From a virus: a stretch of 33,307 bases of DNA. The notes under the pieces are model-generated. The model did no database searches, was not told the DNA's origin, and was given only the letters and a program-made list of their open reading frames with translations. The position numbers and the translations under genes were made by a program. The stretch is taken from the IMG/VR virus record IMGVR_UViG_3300036770_008723, positions 1 to 33,307 of that record; one strand, 5' to 3'. Of this stretch, positions 22,127 to 30,143 are shown in pieces (within the stretch, counting starts at the first letter, position 1; each line of letters starts with the position of its first letter).

Positions 22127-23402
22127 GGATCACCAGCCCCCGCTCGGCGCGGGTAATGGCGGTGTAGAGCCAGCGGGCACGGTCCTCGGCGGAGTGGCCG
22201 TAGCCGTCGTCGTAGACGATGACGTTGGGCCACTGGCTGCCCTGCGCCTTGTGGCAGGTGATGGCGTAGCCCCAGGTGGTCTCGACCAGCCGCCGAACAT
22301 CGCGCCAGTCGCGACGGGCACGCTCAGGGTCGAGCATGACGTGGTCGTCGAAGTGACCCTTGTAGAACCTCTGCCGCCCAGGGATGGCGGTGCCGTCTTC
22401 GGTGGTCACCGCGGCGGTGAAGGCGAGATGGTCCTCGTCCTGGAGATCGCTGAGCGAGACGAACATCCCGTTGACCAGGCCGAGGTCATGCCGGTTCTTC
22501 AGGCAGATGATCTTCTCGCCGCGGCCCTCCGGATAGATCGCCGGAAACCCGGCGGCATGCTTCATGGCGGCGTTGAGCTGCAGCCGTGTCGCGTTGCGCC
22601 CGCAAATGACCTGGCCGCCATTGAGCAGCTGGGTGGGCGAGACCTGATGCCGCGGCATCTTCCAGACCAGGTCGTCGTGCGCGCCGTGCGGGATGTGCTG
22701 GCGCTCGCGTGCCAGGGTGGCGAGCCGGATGATGGCGCTCTCGCCGGCCTGGCGATGGATCTCGGTCAGCATCACGTCCGGGGTCGCCTCGGTGAAGGCA
22801 CCGGCGCCCTTGATCGGCGGCAGCTGGCCCGGGTCACCCAGCACCAGGATCGGCTTCCCGAAGGCCAACAAGTCGTTGGCCATCTCGGTCCCGACCATCG
22901 ACACCTCGTCGAGCACGATGAGGTCGGCCTCTCGCACCATCGACTGCTCGTTGAGCAGGAACTGCGGCTTGTGGATGTCGGCGAGGCGGAGCTCGAGGCG
23001 GCGGATGCGTGTCTCGGCGAACGCCCGTTCCGCTGGGCCCATGCCACGCAGGGAGTTGCGCAACGCCGCCAGGTCCTTCTCGACCCGCTCGATTTCCTCG
23101 GGCGTCGCCTCCGACACACGGTAGATCAGGCTGTGGATGGTCGAGGCGGGCGTGCCCTTGCGCGTCATCACCAGCGCGGCCTTGCCGGTGAAGGCAGCGA
23201 ACAGCACGCGTCCGGTCCACCGGCCTTCATCCGGCTCGATGCTGAGGCCCATGGCCTCGATCGCATGGGCGGTGATGGTGCTCTTGCCCGAACCGGCGTA
23301 GCCGAACAGCCGGAATACCTGCTGGTGGTGTCTGCGGTTCTGGTACCAGTCGACGATGGCGCGGATGGCGGCGGCTTGCTGCGGGGAGGGGGTGAAGCTC
23401 AT
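22119..23402 (-). CDS. RecD-like superfamily 1 DNA helicase
   Basis: A 427-residue helicase with Walker A GYAGSGKST (34-42), Walker B VLDEVSM (163-169), motif III LVLGDPGQLPP (187-197), and C-terminal motifs with TCHKAQGSQWPNVIV and LYTAITRAERG. This set matches RecD/Dda-type 5'-3' helicases; the length is that of compact phage forms without a RecD N-terminal domain. It acts on DNA in the cytoplasm, in replication restart or recombination. The ATG at 23402 overlaps the exonuclease stop (ATGA), which decides the start over an upstream one at 23420. Confidence 0.93.
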   Translation of the reverse strand: MSFTPSPQQAAAIRAIVDWYQNRRHHQQVFRLFGYAGSGKSTITAHAIEAMGLSIEPDEGRWTGRVLFAAFTGKAALVMTRKGTPASTIHSLIYRVSEATPEEIERVEKDLAALRNSLRGMGPAERAFAETRIRRLELRLADIHKPQFLLNEQSMVREADLIVLDEVSMVGTEMANDLLAFGKPILVLGDPGQLPPIKGAGAFTEATPDVMLTEIHRQAGESAIIRLATLARERQHIPHGAHDDLVWKMPRHQVSPTQLLNGGQVICGRNATRLQLNAAMKHAAGFPAIYPEGRGEKIICLKNRHDLGLVNGMFVSLSDLQDEDHLAFTAAVTTEDGTAIPGRQRFYKGHFDDHVMLDPERARRDWRDVRRLVETTWGYAITCHKAQGSQWPNVIVYDDGYGHSAEDRARWLYTAITRAERGLVILD

Positions 23403-24181
23403 GCGGCGGTCTCCCAGCATCGGGTTGCGTAGGGGCAGAAGCGGCAGAGGTGGAAGTCAGGGTTGGCAGCGATGCGCGGCGGCAGTTCGCCGGCTGCGGC
23501 GGCGCGCATGATGTCAACGGCCCGATCGGACAGGCGCTGTGCCTCGGCAGGCTCGAAGGGCACCGCGATGTGGTGCAGTGCCAGGCTGTCGCGGTTGAGG
23601 GCCGTGAACAGCGTCACCTCGAGATCGAGGTAGGCCATGTAGAGCTGCACCTGGGCGAAGTAGACCGGCTTGGACTGGCGCAGCCCGCGCTTGACCAGGT
23701 CGTTCCAGGACTTCGAGTTGAGGGCCTTGTGCTCGAAAAGGGCCGGCCACTGGATACCGACATCGGGCCCGGCGACGATGACGCCGTCGGCATGGCCACG
23801 CAACCGGCCACCGGCGACACTGAAGCCGAACTGCCGTCCATCGGCGCCGCGGTCGCGGAGGTCGAAGCCAGCGCTGCGCAGCCAGCAGATGGTCATCGCT
23901 TCGAACTGGTGGCCCGCCTCGAAGACGCGCAGGATGCCGCCGTCGAACTCGCCGTCGGGGTCCTTCGGCGTGTGGGTAACCTCGAAGACCAGCTTACGCG
24001 CACACTCCTCGCCGACGCGGCTGCCGCCGAGATAGTCGCGTGGCACCTGGCGACGGTTCTGCGCGACGAGAGCCGCATCGATGTGCGCGTTGACGCGGGT
24101 GGTGGTGTCGCCGGTGGCGGTGGTCGGGCTGGACCTGCCATAGACGAAGCCAGATTGATGGTTGAGATCGATCAACACCAT
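23399..24181 (-). CDS. PD-(D/E)XK exonuclease with Fe-S cysteines, Cas4/AddB-like
   Basis: A 260-residue nuclease. Catalytic residues are visible as His130/Asp132 (GHADGVI), Glu150-x-Lys152 (FEHKAL) and a Gln-Tyr motif, QVQLYMAY (178-185). One cysteine lies N-terminal (Cys60, in SRVGEECARKL) and three lie at the end (Cys246, Cys249, Cys255 in FHLCRFCPYATRC). This is the four-cysteine arrangement of Cas4 and AddB-type iron-sulfur nucleases. It probably resects DNA ends to feed the RecA-like annealing or recombination protein nearby. It is coupled to the RecD-like helicase by an overlapping stop and start. It is not a CRISPR component: no array or cas genes are present. Confidence 0.9.
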   Translation of the reverse strand: MVLIDLNHQSGFVYGRSSPTTATGDTTTRVNAHIDAALVAQNRRQVPRDYLGGSRVGEECARKLVFEVTHTPKDPDGEFDGGILRVFEAGHQFEAMTICWLRSAGFDLRDRGADGRQFGFSVAGGRLRGHADGVIVAGPDVGIQWPALFEHKALNSKSWNDLVKRGLRQSKPVYFAQVQLYMAYLDLEVTLFTALNRDSLALHHIAVPFEPAEAQRLSDRAVDIMRAAAAGELPPRIAANPDFHLCRFCPYATRCWETAA

Positions 24182-24188
24182 ATCGGTC

Positions 24189-24650
24189 CTAAAACGGGAT
24201 CGCGTCGTCGATCGGGTCGCGTGCGGCGGCCTGGCGCTGCATCGAATCCTGGAAGCCGTCGACGCAGGCCTCGATGATCCGGTCGATCTCCGCCGGGGTG
24301 CGGTCGTGGAACGGGGCCAGCAGCCCCATTTCGGTCAGCACCTCGGCGAAGAACCGGCGAGCGTCCTTGATCGCCTGCGTCTCCATGTGGGATTTGTCGA
24401 TCACGCCGTTCTGCCTCCCGACCCGCGGGCCACCGGCGGCCAGGCATCGCATCGAGCAGAAGCCGACGCTGTTGCCCGCCGACCAGGCGCCGTCGCACAT
24501 GAACCCGAAGCCGCGGGCCTCCCGGCTGCAGAGCGCGCAGAGCAGGCGGACCGCATTCGGGAGGCGAGGCGGGCTGGGATGGGCCGGGGGAGGCAGGGCG
24601 CGCGCCTTGCGCCCGTGCCTGCCGCCTCCCTGCCATCGGTTGCGCGCCAC
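24189..24650 (-). CDS. DUF6511 protein with zinc-finger-like cysteines
   Basis: A 153-residue protein. A basic Pro-rich start is followed by a cysteine-rich module (LLCALCSREARGFGF, then GFCSMRC). The C-terminal DUF6511 helix bundle comes next (IKDARRFFAEVLTEMGLLAPF, TPAEIDRIIEACVDGF, DSMQRQ) with the end IPF. A GTG at 24650 with GGAGG immediately upstream is the start. The family is common beside phage recombination genes; its role is unknown. The FCS.RC pattern suggests zinc and nucleic-acid binding, which is an inference. Confidence 0.86.
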   Translation of the reverse strand: MARNRWQGGGRHGRKARALPPPAHPSPPRLPNAVRLLCALCSREARGFGFMCDGAWSAGNSVGFCSMRCLAAGGPRVGRQNGVIDKSHMETQAIKDARRFFAEVLTEMGLLAPFHDRTPAEIDRIIEACVDGFQDSMQRQAAARDPIDDAIPF

Positions 24651-24662
24651 GACACCTCCGCC

Positions 24663-25400
24663 TCAGGGGTTCAACCAGGAGGGACCGGAAGTCGCGGGCG
24701 CCGGGCTGGACGATGGCGGCGATGAAGTCGCGGGTGCCGGGGCCGCAGGACGCTGCCAGGATGGCGTCGGCGTGGCCGCCGGAGCCGCGGTGGGCGTCGT
24801 CCATGCCGCCGTCGTCGCGCTGCCCGTTGCCGGCGCCGCCCGCGGCGCACGCGGCTGGCTGGGGATGGCGGCCAGCGCTTCGCCGGCCATGATGCGCCGG
24901 TAGTCCGGCTCGTTGGGCAGCACCACGCGGTCGAGCTTGTTGCTGTCGCTGTAGCGCGGGTCACTCGCCGCCTCGACCTTGATCTTGGCCGCGAAGGTGA
25001 TGCCGTCGAGATCGGCCAGCCCGCGCAGCACCCGCTTGGCCCGCGCCGCCTCGCTCATGTCCTGCGGGTCGAGGCCGCAGGCGCTGTCGATCATGGCGCG
25101 GAAGATGCCCTTGTTGATCTTCCAGGCGATCGACACGCCCTGCTCGTCGACCTTGCCGCCGATGACGGTGAAGGTCTGCCAGAACCTGCGCCGCGCCAAC
25201 GGCCCGGCCACCACGGTGAACTCGCAGTCCAGCATAAGCACGTCGCTGCCCGGCGTCTTGGCCGGCTTGAGCAGCCCGCGGTCGAAGTCGCCGTGGCCGT
25301 CGTGGCCACCCTTGCGGATGCGCATGGTCACGGGGGCAAAGCTGCCATCGGGGATCGGGTCGGTGCCGCGCGGAAGCTCGGCATCGTTCATGTCGAACAT
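24663..25400 (-). CDS. SSB-like recombination-associated protein
   Basis: A 245-residue protein. Residues 1-175 form a beta-rich domain (FAPVTMRIRKGG, VLMLDCEFTVVAGPLARRRFW, GITFAAKIKVEAA), resembling phage single-strand DNA-binding proteins of the DUF669 type. Residues 180-245 are a flexible Ala/Pro/Ser/Thr-rich tail, as SSBs often have, though it lacks an acidic tip and ends SGPSWLNP. It sits directly downstream of the Sak4-like ATPase, the usual place for the matching SSB. The assignment is by pattern and neighbourhood, not a diagnostic motif. The ATG at 25400 has AAGGA upstream. Confidence 0.65.
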   Translation of the reverse strand: MFDMNDAELPRGTDPIPDGSFAPVTMRIRKGGHDGHGDFDRGLLKPAKTPGSDVLMLDCEFTVVAGPLARRRFWQTFTVIGGKVDEQGVSIAWKINKGIFRAMIDSACGLDPQDMSEAARAKRVLRGLADLDGITFAAKIKVEAASDPRYSDSNKLDRVVLPNEPDYRRIMAGEALAAIPSQPRAPRAAPATGSATTAAWTTPTAAPAATPTPSWQRPAAPAPATSSPPSSSPAPATSGPSWLNP

Positions 25401-25412
25401 GACGAAGGTCCT

Positions 25413-26252
25413 TCAGGTACGGGGGGAGGGGGTGGTGTTGATCTTGCGGAGCAGCGCGGCGATGTCGGGCGGCTCGGTCTCGTCGAGGCGGCCGGAGCGG
25501 TCCTTGGCGGGCAGGGCGAAGCTGTTGCCGGCACGGCAGACCAGGCGGCGCTCGGTGCCCTTGTCGGGGTCATGGCGCCAGCCCTCGCCCTCGCGGCTGA
25601 ACAGGCCCATCGAGATCACCTGGTCGACGATGCCCGGCAGTTCCCGGCCGGCCTTGCCGCCTTCCATCTGCGGCTGCCAGGAGATGCGGCCGAATTCGTC
25701 GGTCACCTTCTCCAGAATGCCGACCATGATCGTGGTCTTGCCCGGCGCGTGCTGCAGGTGCTTCAGCAGGCCGATCACCTCGCGCGCCATCAATCCGTAG
25801 GCGCCGCGGGTGTCCGGCTTGCCTGTCTTCTCGCTGAACGCCTCCGGCCGGTTCTTGGCCCAGGCCATGGCCTGGCGGGTGAGGTCGGTGATGCTGTCCA
25901 GGAACACGACCGACTTGGCGGCGATCAGCTGCACGAGGTCAGGGTGTTGATGGGCAAGGTGCTGATAGTGGGCCTGGGAGAAGACCGTGCCGTCGGCGGC
26001 CGCCGGGTTCACTCCGCCGACGAGGCAGGCGATGTCGATGGCATCCTCGAAGCAGCGCACCGGGATGCTGTCGCCGCGCCAGTCCTGCACCGACTTGAGC
26101 CCGGCCTCGAGATCGATGCACAGTGTCTCGCGCTCTGGCAGGTGCTTGAGCTGGCTGGTCTTTCCGACGCCGGAGGGGCCGAACAGCGCGATGGTGGTCT
26201 TGTTGGCCGCGGATGACAGTCTCTCGTCGGCGGTGACGATGCGCAGTGCCAT
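25413..26252 (-). CDS. RecA-like ATPase, Sak4-type recombinase
   Basis: A 279-residue single-domain RecA-fold ATPase. Walker A is GPSGVGKTSQ (25-34) and Walker B is VVFLDSITDL (115-124). A later strand, TTIMVGILEKVTDEF, corresponds to the region contacting nucleotide and DNA. Phage Sak4-like proteins promote single-strand annealing with an SSB partner, and the next gene fits as that partner. The ATG at 26252 overlaps the previous stop, so I prefer it over a GTG one codon upstream. A DnaB-loader-like role is less likely given the neighbours. Confidence 0.87.
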   Translation of the reverse strand: MALRIVTADERLSSAANKTTIALFGPSGVGKTSQLKHLPERETLCIDLEAGLKSVQDWRGDSIPVRCFEDAIDIACLVGGVNPAAADGTVFSQAHYQHLAHQHPDLVQLIAAKSVVFLDSITDLTRQAMAWAKNRPEAFSEKTGKPDTRGAYGLMAREVIGLLKHLQHAPGKTTIMVGILEKVTDEFGRISWQPQMEGGKAGRELPGIVDQVISMGLFSREGEGWRHDPDKGTERRLVCRAGNSFALPAKDRSGRLDETEPPDIAALLRKINTTPSPRT

Positions 26253-26749
26253 CACACGCCCCCTTCCGCGCCGGCCAGCGTCAGCTTGAAGGTGGCCTTG
26301 CCGGTGCGGACGGTGCGTGCCGCGGTGAACGCCGTGCGGATGTGCTCGGGCCAGGCAGTGTAGGCGCGCTCGGGGACCTTGTAGGTGACCTCGACATACT
26401 CGGCCGGGTCATCGCCGGCGGCGCGGATGCGCTCGACCACCGCGGCGAGCCGATCCTGGTCCCATTCCACGCGCTTCGGCAGGTCGGCCACGATGGTGAC
26501 ATCGCCATCGGTGAAGCGGACGGAGCCGGTGTCCTTGCGCTGTTCGGCGCGCAGGGCCACGGCACGCTGCCCGTAGCGGGCGGCAATGACGCTCTCGATC
26601 CAGTCGCGGTTGCGCTTGGCGTCGTCCAGCGCCGTGGCGGCGTCCTCCTGCAGCAGGGCGAGGTGCTCGGCTGGCAGCGCGAGAACCTCGTCGACGGGCA
26701 GGCGCAGCATGTCGTCCAGGTGCGGACGGTTCGGGCGGGCGTGGTTCAT
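26252..26749 (-). CDS. Hypothetical protein upstream of the Sak4-like ATPase
   Basis: A 165-residue protein. The N-terminal half is helical (LRLPVDEVLALPAEHLALLQ, then NRDWIESVIAARYGQRAVAL). The C-terminal half is alpha/beta with VRFTDGDVTIVADLPKRVEW and an AYTAWPEHIRTAF segment. It overlaps both neighbours (TGATG and ATGA), so it is translationally coupled with them. Its family resembles proteins found beside Sak4 genes in alphaproteobacterial prophages, but I cannot name it. A recombination or nuclease-inhibitor role would be speculation. Confidence 0.72.
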   Translation of the reverse strand: MNHARPNRPHLDDMLRLPVDEVLALPAEHLALLQEDAATALDDAKRNRDWIESVIAARYGQRAVALRAEQRKDTGSVRFTDGDVTIVADLPKRVEWDQDRLAAVVERIRAAGDDPAEYVEVTYKVPERAYTAWPEHIRTAFTAARTVRTGKATFKLTLAGAEGGV

Positions 26750-27144
26750 CACGCGACCTCCAGGGTGCGGTGGGTGATGGCGGGGGTAGGTGCGCTGGCG
26801 GTGCCGAAAACGGCACTGGCGAACCGGGCCCGAACGGGCCGCGGGCGGGGGCGAACGACCAGCAGGTAGGAGTAGTCGGCCTCGCCATGGCGGCGCTGGA
26901 CGAGGTGTGCCTTGCCCTGTTCGGCCAGACGGAAGGCACGAGCGGCGACGCGCCCCAGCTGCCGGCGATCATCCGCCTCCAGCTTGGAGGCGATGGCGCT
27001 GGCGTCGACGGCGAGAAAGCCGCGCCAGTACTCGATGCGGTCGCCGGACGCGGCGGTGCCGAGCCAGGCCATGAGTGCCGCCTCGTCGAGCATCGGCACG
27101 GTGGGGCGGTGGACGGGGGCGGGGATGAGTTTCTGCATGACCAC
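26749..27144 (-). CDS. Hypothetical protein in the early operon
   Basis: A 131-residue protein. The N-terminal region contains MLDEAALMAWLGTAASGDRI then EYWRGFLAVDAS. A helical segment with RRQLGRVAARAFRLAEQGKAH is followed by LVQRRHGEADYSYLLVVR, a strand pair, and a basic, Pro/Arg-rich stretch. This is the layout of a small winged-helix DNA-binding domain, but that is an inference. Start choice is open: GTG 27144 with GGTGAG upstream, or ATG 27138. It is the second gene after the sigma-like factor and overlaps the next. Confidence 0.72.
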   Translation of the reverse strand: MVMQKLIPAPVHRPTVPMLDEAALMAWLGTAASGDRIEYWRGFLAVDASAIASKLEADDRRQLGRVAARAFRLAEQGKAHLVQRRHGEADYSYLLVVRPRPRPVRARFASAVFGTASAPTPAITHRTLEVA

Positions 27145-27171
27145 GATTACTCACCGACCTCGAAATCCGTA

Positions 27172-27744
27172 TCAGGCGACCGAGCCCAATCCGGCGGCGA
27201 GCAGGCGCAGGCGCATCTCGCGGATGCGCCGGTAGATGCTCATGCGCGGCATCGCCCCCAGCTCGCCGAGCTCGTGCGGCGTGTGCTCAGTCAGGGCGGC
27301 GCAGAGAGGGTGGTCGATGGGGTCGATATCCTCGCCGGCACGGGCCAGATCGAGGCGCCGCTCCAGCGCGGCGATGTCGTTCATGGGCTGGCCGCACCAG
27401 GCGGCATAGCTGTCGCCCGTGCTGAGGGTGCTGCCCAGCGTCACGCCCTCGGTGCCAGGCAGCACGTCGTCGAGCGAGAGGGGATGGCGGGTGCGGCGCT
27501 CGGCGCGGACGCGGCGGGCGATGCGGGTGCCAGCGTGGCGCATGCACACCGTGGCGAAGGCGGCGAGCTCAGCCTTGGCAGGGTCGTACGCCGGCAGCCG
27601 AGTCAGGAAGTCGGCCAGCAGGTCCTGCTGGATGTCCTCCTGCTCATGGCGCGGCAGGCCGAGGCTGCGGCACAGCCGGCGCGCGTCGCGCTTGGCGACG
27701 TCGTATGCGGCGGAGAGGTCGGGGAGATTGGGGCAGGTAGCCAT
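27172..27744 (-). CDS. Sigma-70-like factor of phage origin
   Basis: A 190-residue protein. The N-terminal half resembles sigma region 2 (LGLPRHEQEDIQQDLLADFL, then YDPAKAELAAFATVCMRHAG...RIARRVRAERR), with the Asp/Gln-rich helix that binds core RNA polymerase. The C-terminal segment PHELGELGAMPRMSIYRRIR looks like a region 4 helix-turn-helix. The long middle (about 85-150) is unlike a compact ECF factor. The gene stands at the head of the early operon and may direct transcription of phage promoters. The ATG at 27744 is chosen for the GGAG before it; 27759 is possible. A non-sigma HTH regulator is the alternative. Confidence 0.72.
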   Translation of the reverse strand: MATCPNLPDLSAAYDVAKRDARRLCRSLGLPRHEQEDIQQDLLADFLTRLPAYDPAKAELAAFATVCMRHAGTRIARRVRAERRTRHPLSLDDVLPGTEGVTLGSTLSTGDSYAAWCGQPMNDIAALERRLDLARAGEDIDPIDHPLCAALTEHTPHELGELGAMPRMSIYRRIREMRLRLLAAGLGSVA

Positions 27745-27855
27745 CGCGGCGGACTCCATCGAGGCGTGATGGAGCGACCATGGCGACCGGCACAGTGCAT
27801 TTGGTGGGTCGAGCGTGGGCTGAGAGTGGGTCAGTAGCTGCTGGTGGCGTTCCGC

Positions 27856-28833
27856 TCAGCCCATAATGGCGATCTCCTCTGGCGCCAGGGCCAGTCGATA
27901 CCGCTCGACGCGCTGGTTTTGGATGAGCAGTCGCACTGCGCTTGCTTCCTCGCCAGCAAGCCCCTGCGCCATCTGATCACGAAGGTCGCGTGCGACATCA
28001 CGGAGTTGGCGGGAGTCCGGCGGTTGAAGGGCCCCGTAGACCGCGGCTTGAACGTCCGCCTGGCTTAGGAATCCGGAGTGCCGGCGTGCAGTCTCGGCCA
28101 ACGCATGCAGCAGCCTGGACGTCTGATCGGTAAGGTGCAGCACTCGACCATCGAGTTCGAACCTCCAACTGGTCCGATCGACAGAAAGACGCGGCGTCAT
28201 CGCTGAACTGGGGATCAGCTTGCTGCGATCCAGCCGGATTGGCATTTGCGGCAGGCTTGGCATGAATGCGTCGTCGGGAGACACGACATCGACCCCTCGC
28301 TCCCCCAGCGCAGCGATCTCGGTTGCCGACGAGACGTGACCAATCAATGTGTACCGTGTCGCCCGATCAACCGCCCGCAACCTGTCGAGGGTGGCCTGAT
28401 GTCTGAGCACGGCTGTCGACATGGCGACGACAAGCGTACGGTCGCCGGTGACGCGGCCGATCAGCCAGAGACCTGGCACCACCATGTCGGGCAGATGGTC
28501 AAGTCCGGCGGCTTTGCTGATCTGCGCCGCAAGTTGCGCCGGCCGCATCTGGTATCTTTCAATCTCGGATCGGAGCAGCGCCGTGTCCTGCCCAGCGTCC
28601 ATTGGGCAGACCGCAAACGGCTGGTTCCCATCCCAGCGGATCAGCCGCTCCTCGGCGCCACAATCGCAGCTGTCGCACGGATCCCAAGCGGTCAGGTAGT
28701 CCTGGCGCTCCAGCACGCCCAGTTCGACAAGCCGGGAGAAGGCGCGCGCATCGGTCGACCCGGGCTCCGGCCCGTGCGTTAGGGCCGGCTCGCCGCCCTC
28801 ACTCAGCCGGAGCAGGCGCGAGGGCAGGTTCAC
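27856..28833 (-). CDS. Unrecognised protein with zinc-ribbon-like cysteines and OmpR-like C-terminus
   Basis: A 325-residue protein. Near the N-terminus it has a cysteine cluster C53-x2-C56-x-C58 and Cys76 (DPCDSCDCGAEERL, FAVCP). A middle alpha/beta region follows (about 110-195; VPGLWLIGRVTGDRTLVVAM, YTLIGHV). The C-terminal about 100 residues resemble an OmpR/PhoB winged helix (LDGRVLHLTDQTSRLLHAL, QADVQAAVYG, ending RVERYRLAL). I cannot assign a family. The GTG start overlaps the 411-residue gene by 35 bp, so the two form one unit. It sits between the sigma-like gene and the integration cassette, a common place for prophage accessory systems. Confidence 0.72.
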   Translation of the reverse strand: MNLPSRLLRLSEGGEPALTHGPEPGSTDARAFSRLVELGVLERQDYLTAWDPCDSCDCGAEERLIRWDGNQPFAVCPMDAGQDTALLRSEIERYQMRPAQLAAQISKAAGLDHLPDMVVPGLWLIGRVTGDRTLVVAMSTAVLRHQATLDRLRAVDRATRYTLIGHVSSATEIAALGERGVDVVSPDDAFMPSLPQMPIRLDRSKLIPSSAMTPRLSVDRTSWRFELDGRVLHLTDQTSRLLHALAETARRHSGFLSQADVQAAVYGALQPPDSRQLRDVARDLRDQMAQGLAGEEASAVRLLIQNQRVERYRLALAPEEIAIMG

Positions 28834-30034
28834 GGGCGCACAGAATGCCGTTGGCCCGAAGCAGGTCCATCACCAGCTTCTCATGACGATGCCTCTGGAA
28901 GCTCACAACCTCCGGCGCCTTGATTTTCACCGCAATGACCGGCGGACGCGGCTTGTCCGATCGCAGCACGACCTTGATGACCAGATGGGCGAGTTGCCAG
29001 CCCCCGACGCCATAGGCGATGTCGGTGCGGCTGGCGTGCAAGGCTGCCAGAGCATCACCAGCAGGATCACGAGCGATCAGCGAGAGCGCCACCTTTTGTC
29101 CGCCGCGGCGGCCTGCAACGAGGCGGTTCACCTGCGCCTCATAGATCAGCACCTTGTCGATCTGCCGTTCATGGGCATGACGGAAGACGAACGAGCCGCC
29201 GCTACCCTCCACCAGTTCCAGTGTGCAAATGCGGCGCGACGTCGCGGCGCTGAAAAGGCCTGGACTGTCGAGGACAATTTCGGCATAGGCCCGGGCCAGC
29301 TTGTCCCTCATGGCCTTGGCGCAGCCCCACACTTTGAGGCGCCCCTCTTCAGCCGAATAGGCCAGCACGGCACTTGCGATCTCGCGATAGCTGCGGATGG
29401 CCTTCTTGCCCTGCTCGATGACCTCGGTGACCGTGAGTTGGGCGCCATGGCGGATCAGGATGTGGTCGTCGCCGCCGTCGCGGTAGGTGATCACCTCGCA
29501 GAATTCCTCCCGCAGGTCCGCCTGGAATATCTCGCGGGCACGCTCCTGAAGGTGGCGCAGGCGGTCGTCGGACAGATCAGCAATGATGCCTTCTTCGGTC
29601 GCGACGAACTCGGCAACGGACGGCGGAGCGATGAAAGCGAGTCCCGCTTCCGCCTCCTCAAAGAGATCCGGGTGGCCGATGAAGGCGCGCAGCGCCAGGC
29701 ACCGTGCGCTGGTCTTGGCTACCTCATCAGGCGAGACAATCGTGATGCCACGGCGCCGCGCCGCCTCCAGCAAGGCGTCCTGCCCCAGCGGGATGCCGAG
29801 CTTGTCGACGCGATGCAGATCGTGGGTCAGAGTTTCGGGAATCTCGCCTTTGGGCGTCCGCAGTAGGTAGTCGGAAACAGCCGCCCGGCCGACGTCAGGC
29901 GCCGTGGCCAGTTGTGCGAGATCGAGCTTCTCATCCGGGATGCCGTATCGGCTGAGGAAAGCGTGAAGGAGACTGGTATCGACGGTCCGGAGGAACCGCG
30001 GGTTGGCGAAGCGCTGGAAATCGTCCTTGGCCAT
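28799..30034 (-). CDS. Unrecognised 411-residue protein, partner of the 27856 gene
   Basis: A 411-residue soluble protein. It starts MAKDDFQRFANPRFLRTVDT. A region around 60-160 includes SDYLLRTPKGEIPETL and ITIVSPDEVAKTSARCLALR. A middle section has RDGGDDHILIRHGAQLTVTE, and the C-terminal part is beta-rich with FVFRHAHERQIDKVLIYEAQ and HLVIKVVLRSDKPRPPVIAV. There are no membrane segments and no nuclease, kinase or ATPase motif I could confirm. Base composition is slightly less GC-rich than the replication genes. GGAAGGAC precedes the ATG at 30034. The upstream region holds a perfect 12-bp palindrome. Function unknown. Confidence 0.8.
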   Translation of the reverse strand: MAKDDFQRFANPRFLRTVDTSLLHAFLSRYGIPDEKLDLAQLATAPDVGRAAVSDYLLRTPKGEIPETLTHDLHRVDKLGIPLGQDALLEAARRRGITIVSPDEVAKTSARCLALRAFIGHPDLFEEAEAGLAFIAPPSVAEFVATEEGIIADLSDDRLRHLQERAREIFQADLREEFCEVITYRDGGDDHILIRHGAQLTVTEVIEQGKKAIRSYREIASAVLAYSAEEGRLKVWGCAKAMRDKLARAYAEIVLDSPGLFSAATSRRICTLELVEGSGGSFVFRHAHERQIDKVLIYEAQVNRLVAGRRGGQKVALSLIARDPAGDALAALHASRTDIAYGVGGWQLAHLVIKVVLRSDKPRPPVIAVKIKAPEVVSFQRHRHEKLVMDLLRANGILCAREPALAPAPAE

Positions 30035-30143
30035 GGGTCCTTCCGCGTATGTTCGTGCTATGTTCTATTCGGTGCCGGCACCCGGAGTCGAATCCTTTCG
30101 GCGTGAAGGTACGGATTCCGCGGTGGGTGAGTAACGGCAAGGC
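30035..30143. promoter_or_regulatory. Divergent control region with a 12-bp palindrome
   Basis: GGTGCCGGCACC (30071-30082) is a perfect palindrome 37 bp upstream of the 411-residue gene start. Beside it GAATCC and GGATTC form a 6-bp inverted repeat with a 17-base spacer. The region separates this gene from the plus-strand integration cassette and probably holds both promoters. No strong -35/-10 pair is visible; GAATAGAACATAG reading leftwards is a weak -10 candidate. Confidence 0.45.

Noticed and set aside
23399-24181. Cas4-like nuclease as a hint of CRISPR
   Set aside because: There is no repeat-spacer array and no cas1, cas2 or effector gene. The gene is embedded in a phage recombination operon.
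30071-30096. tRNA T-arm-like sequence (GGAGTCGAATCC)
   Set aside because: The GTTC of a T-loop is missing and no acceptor, D or anticodon stems fit around it.
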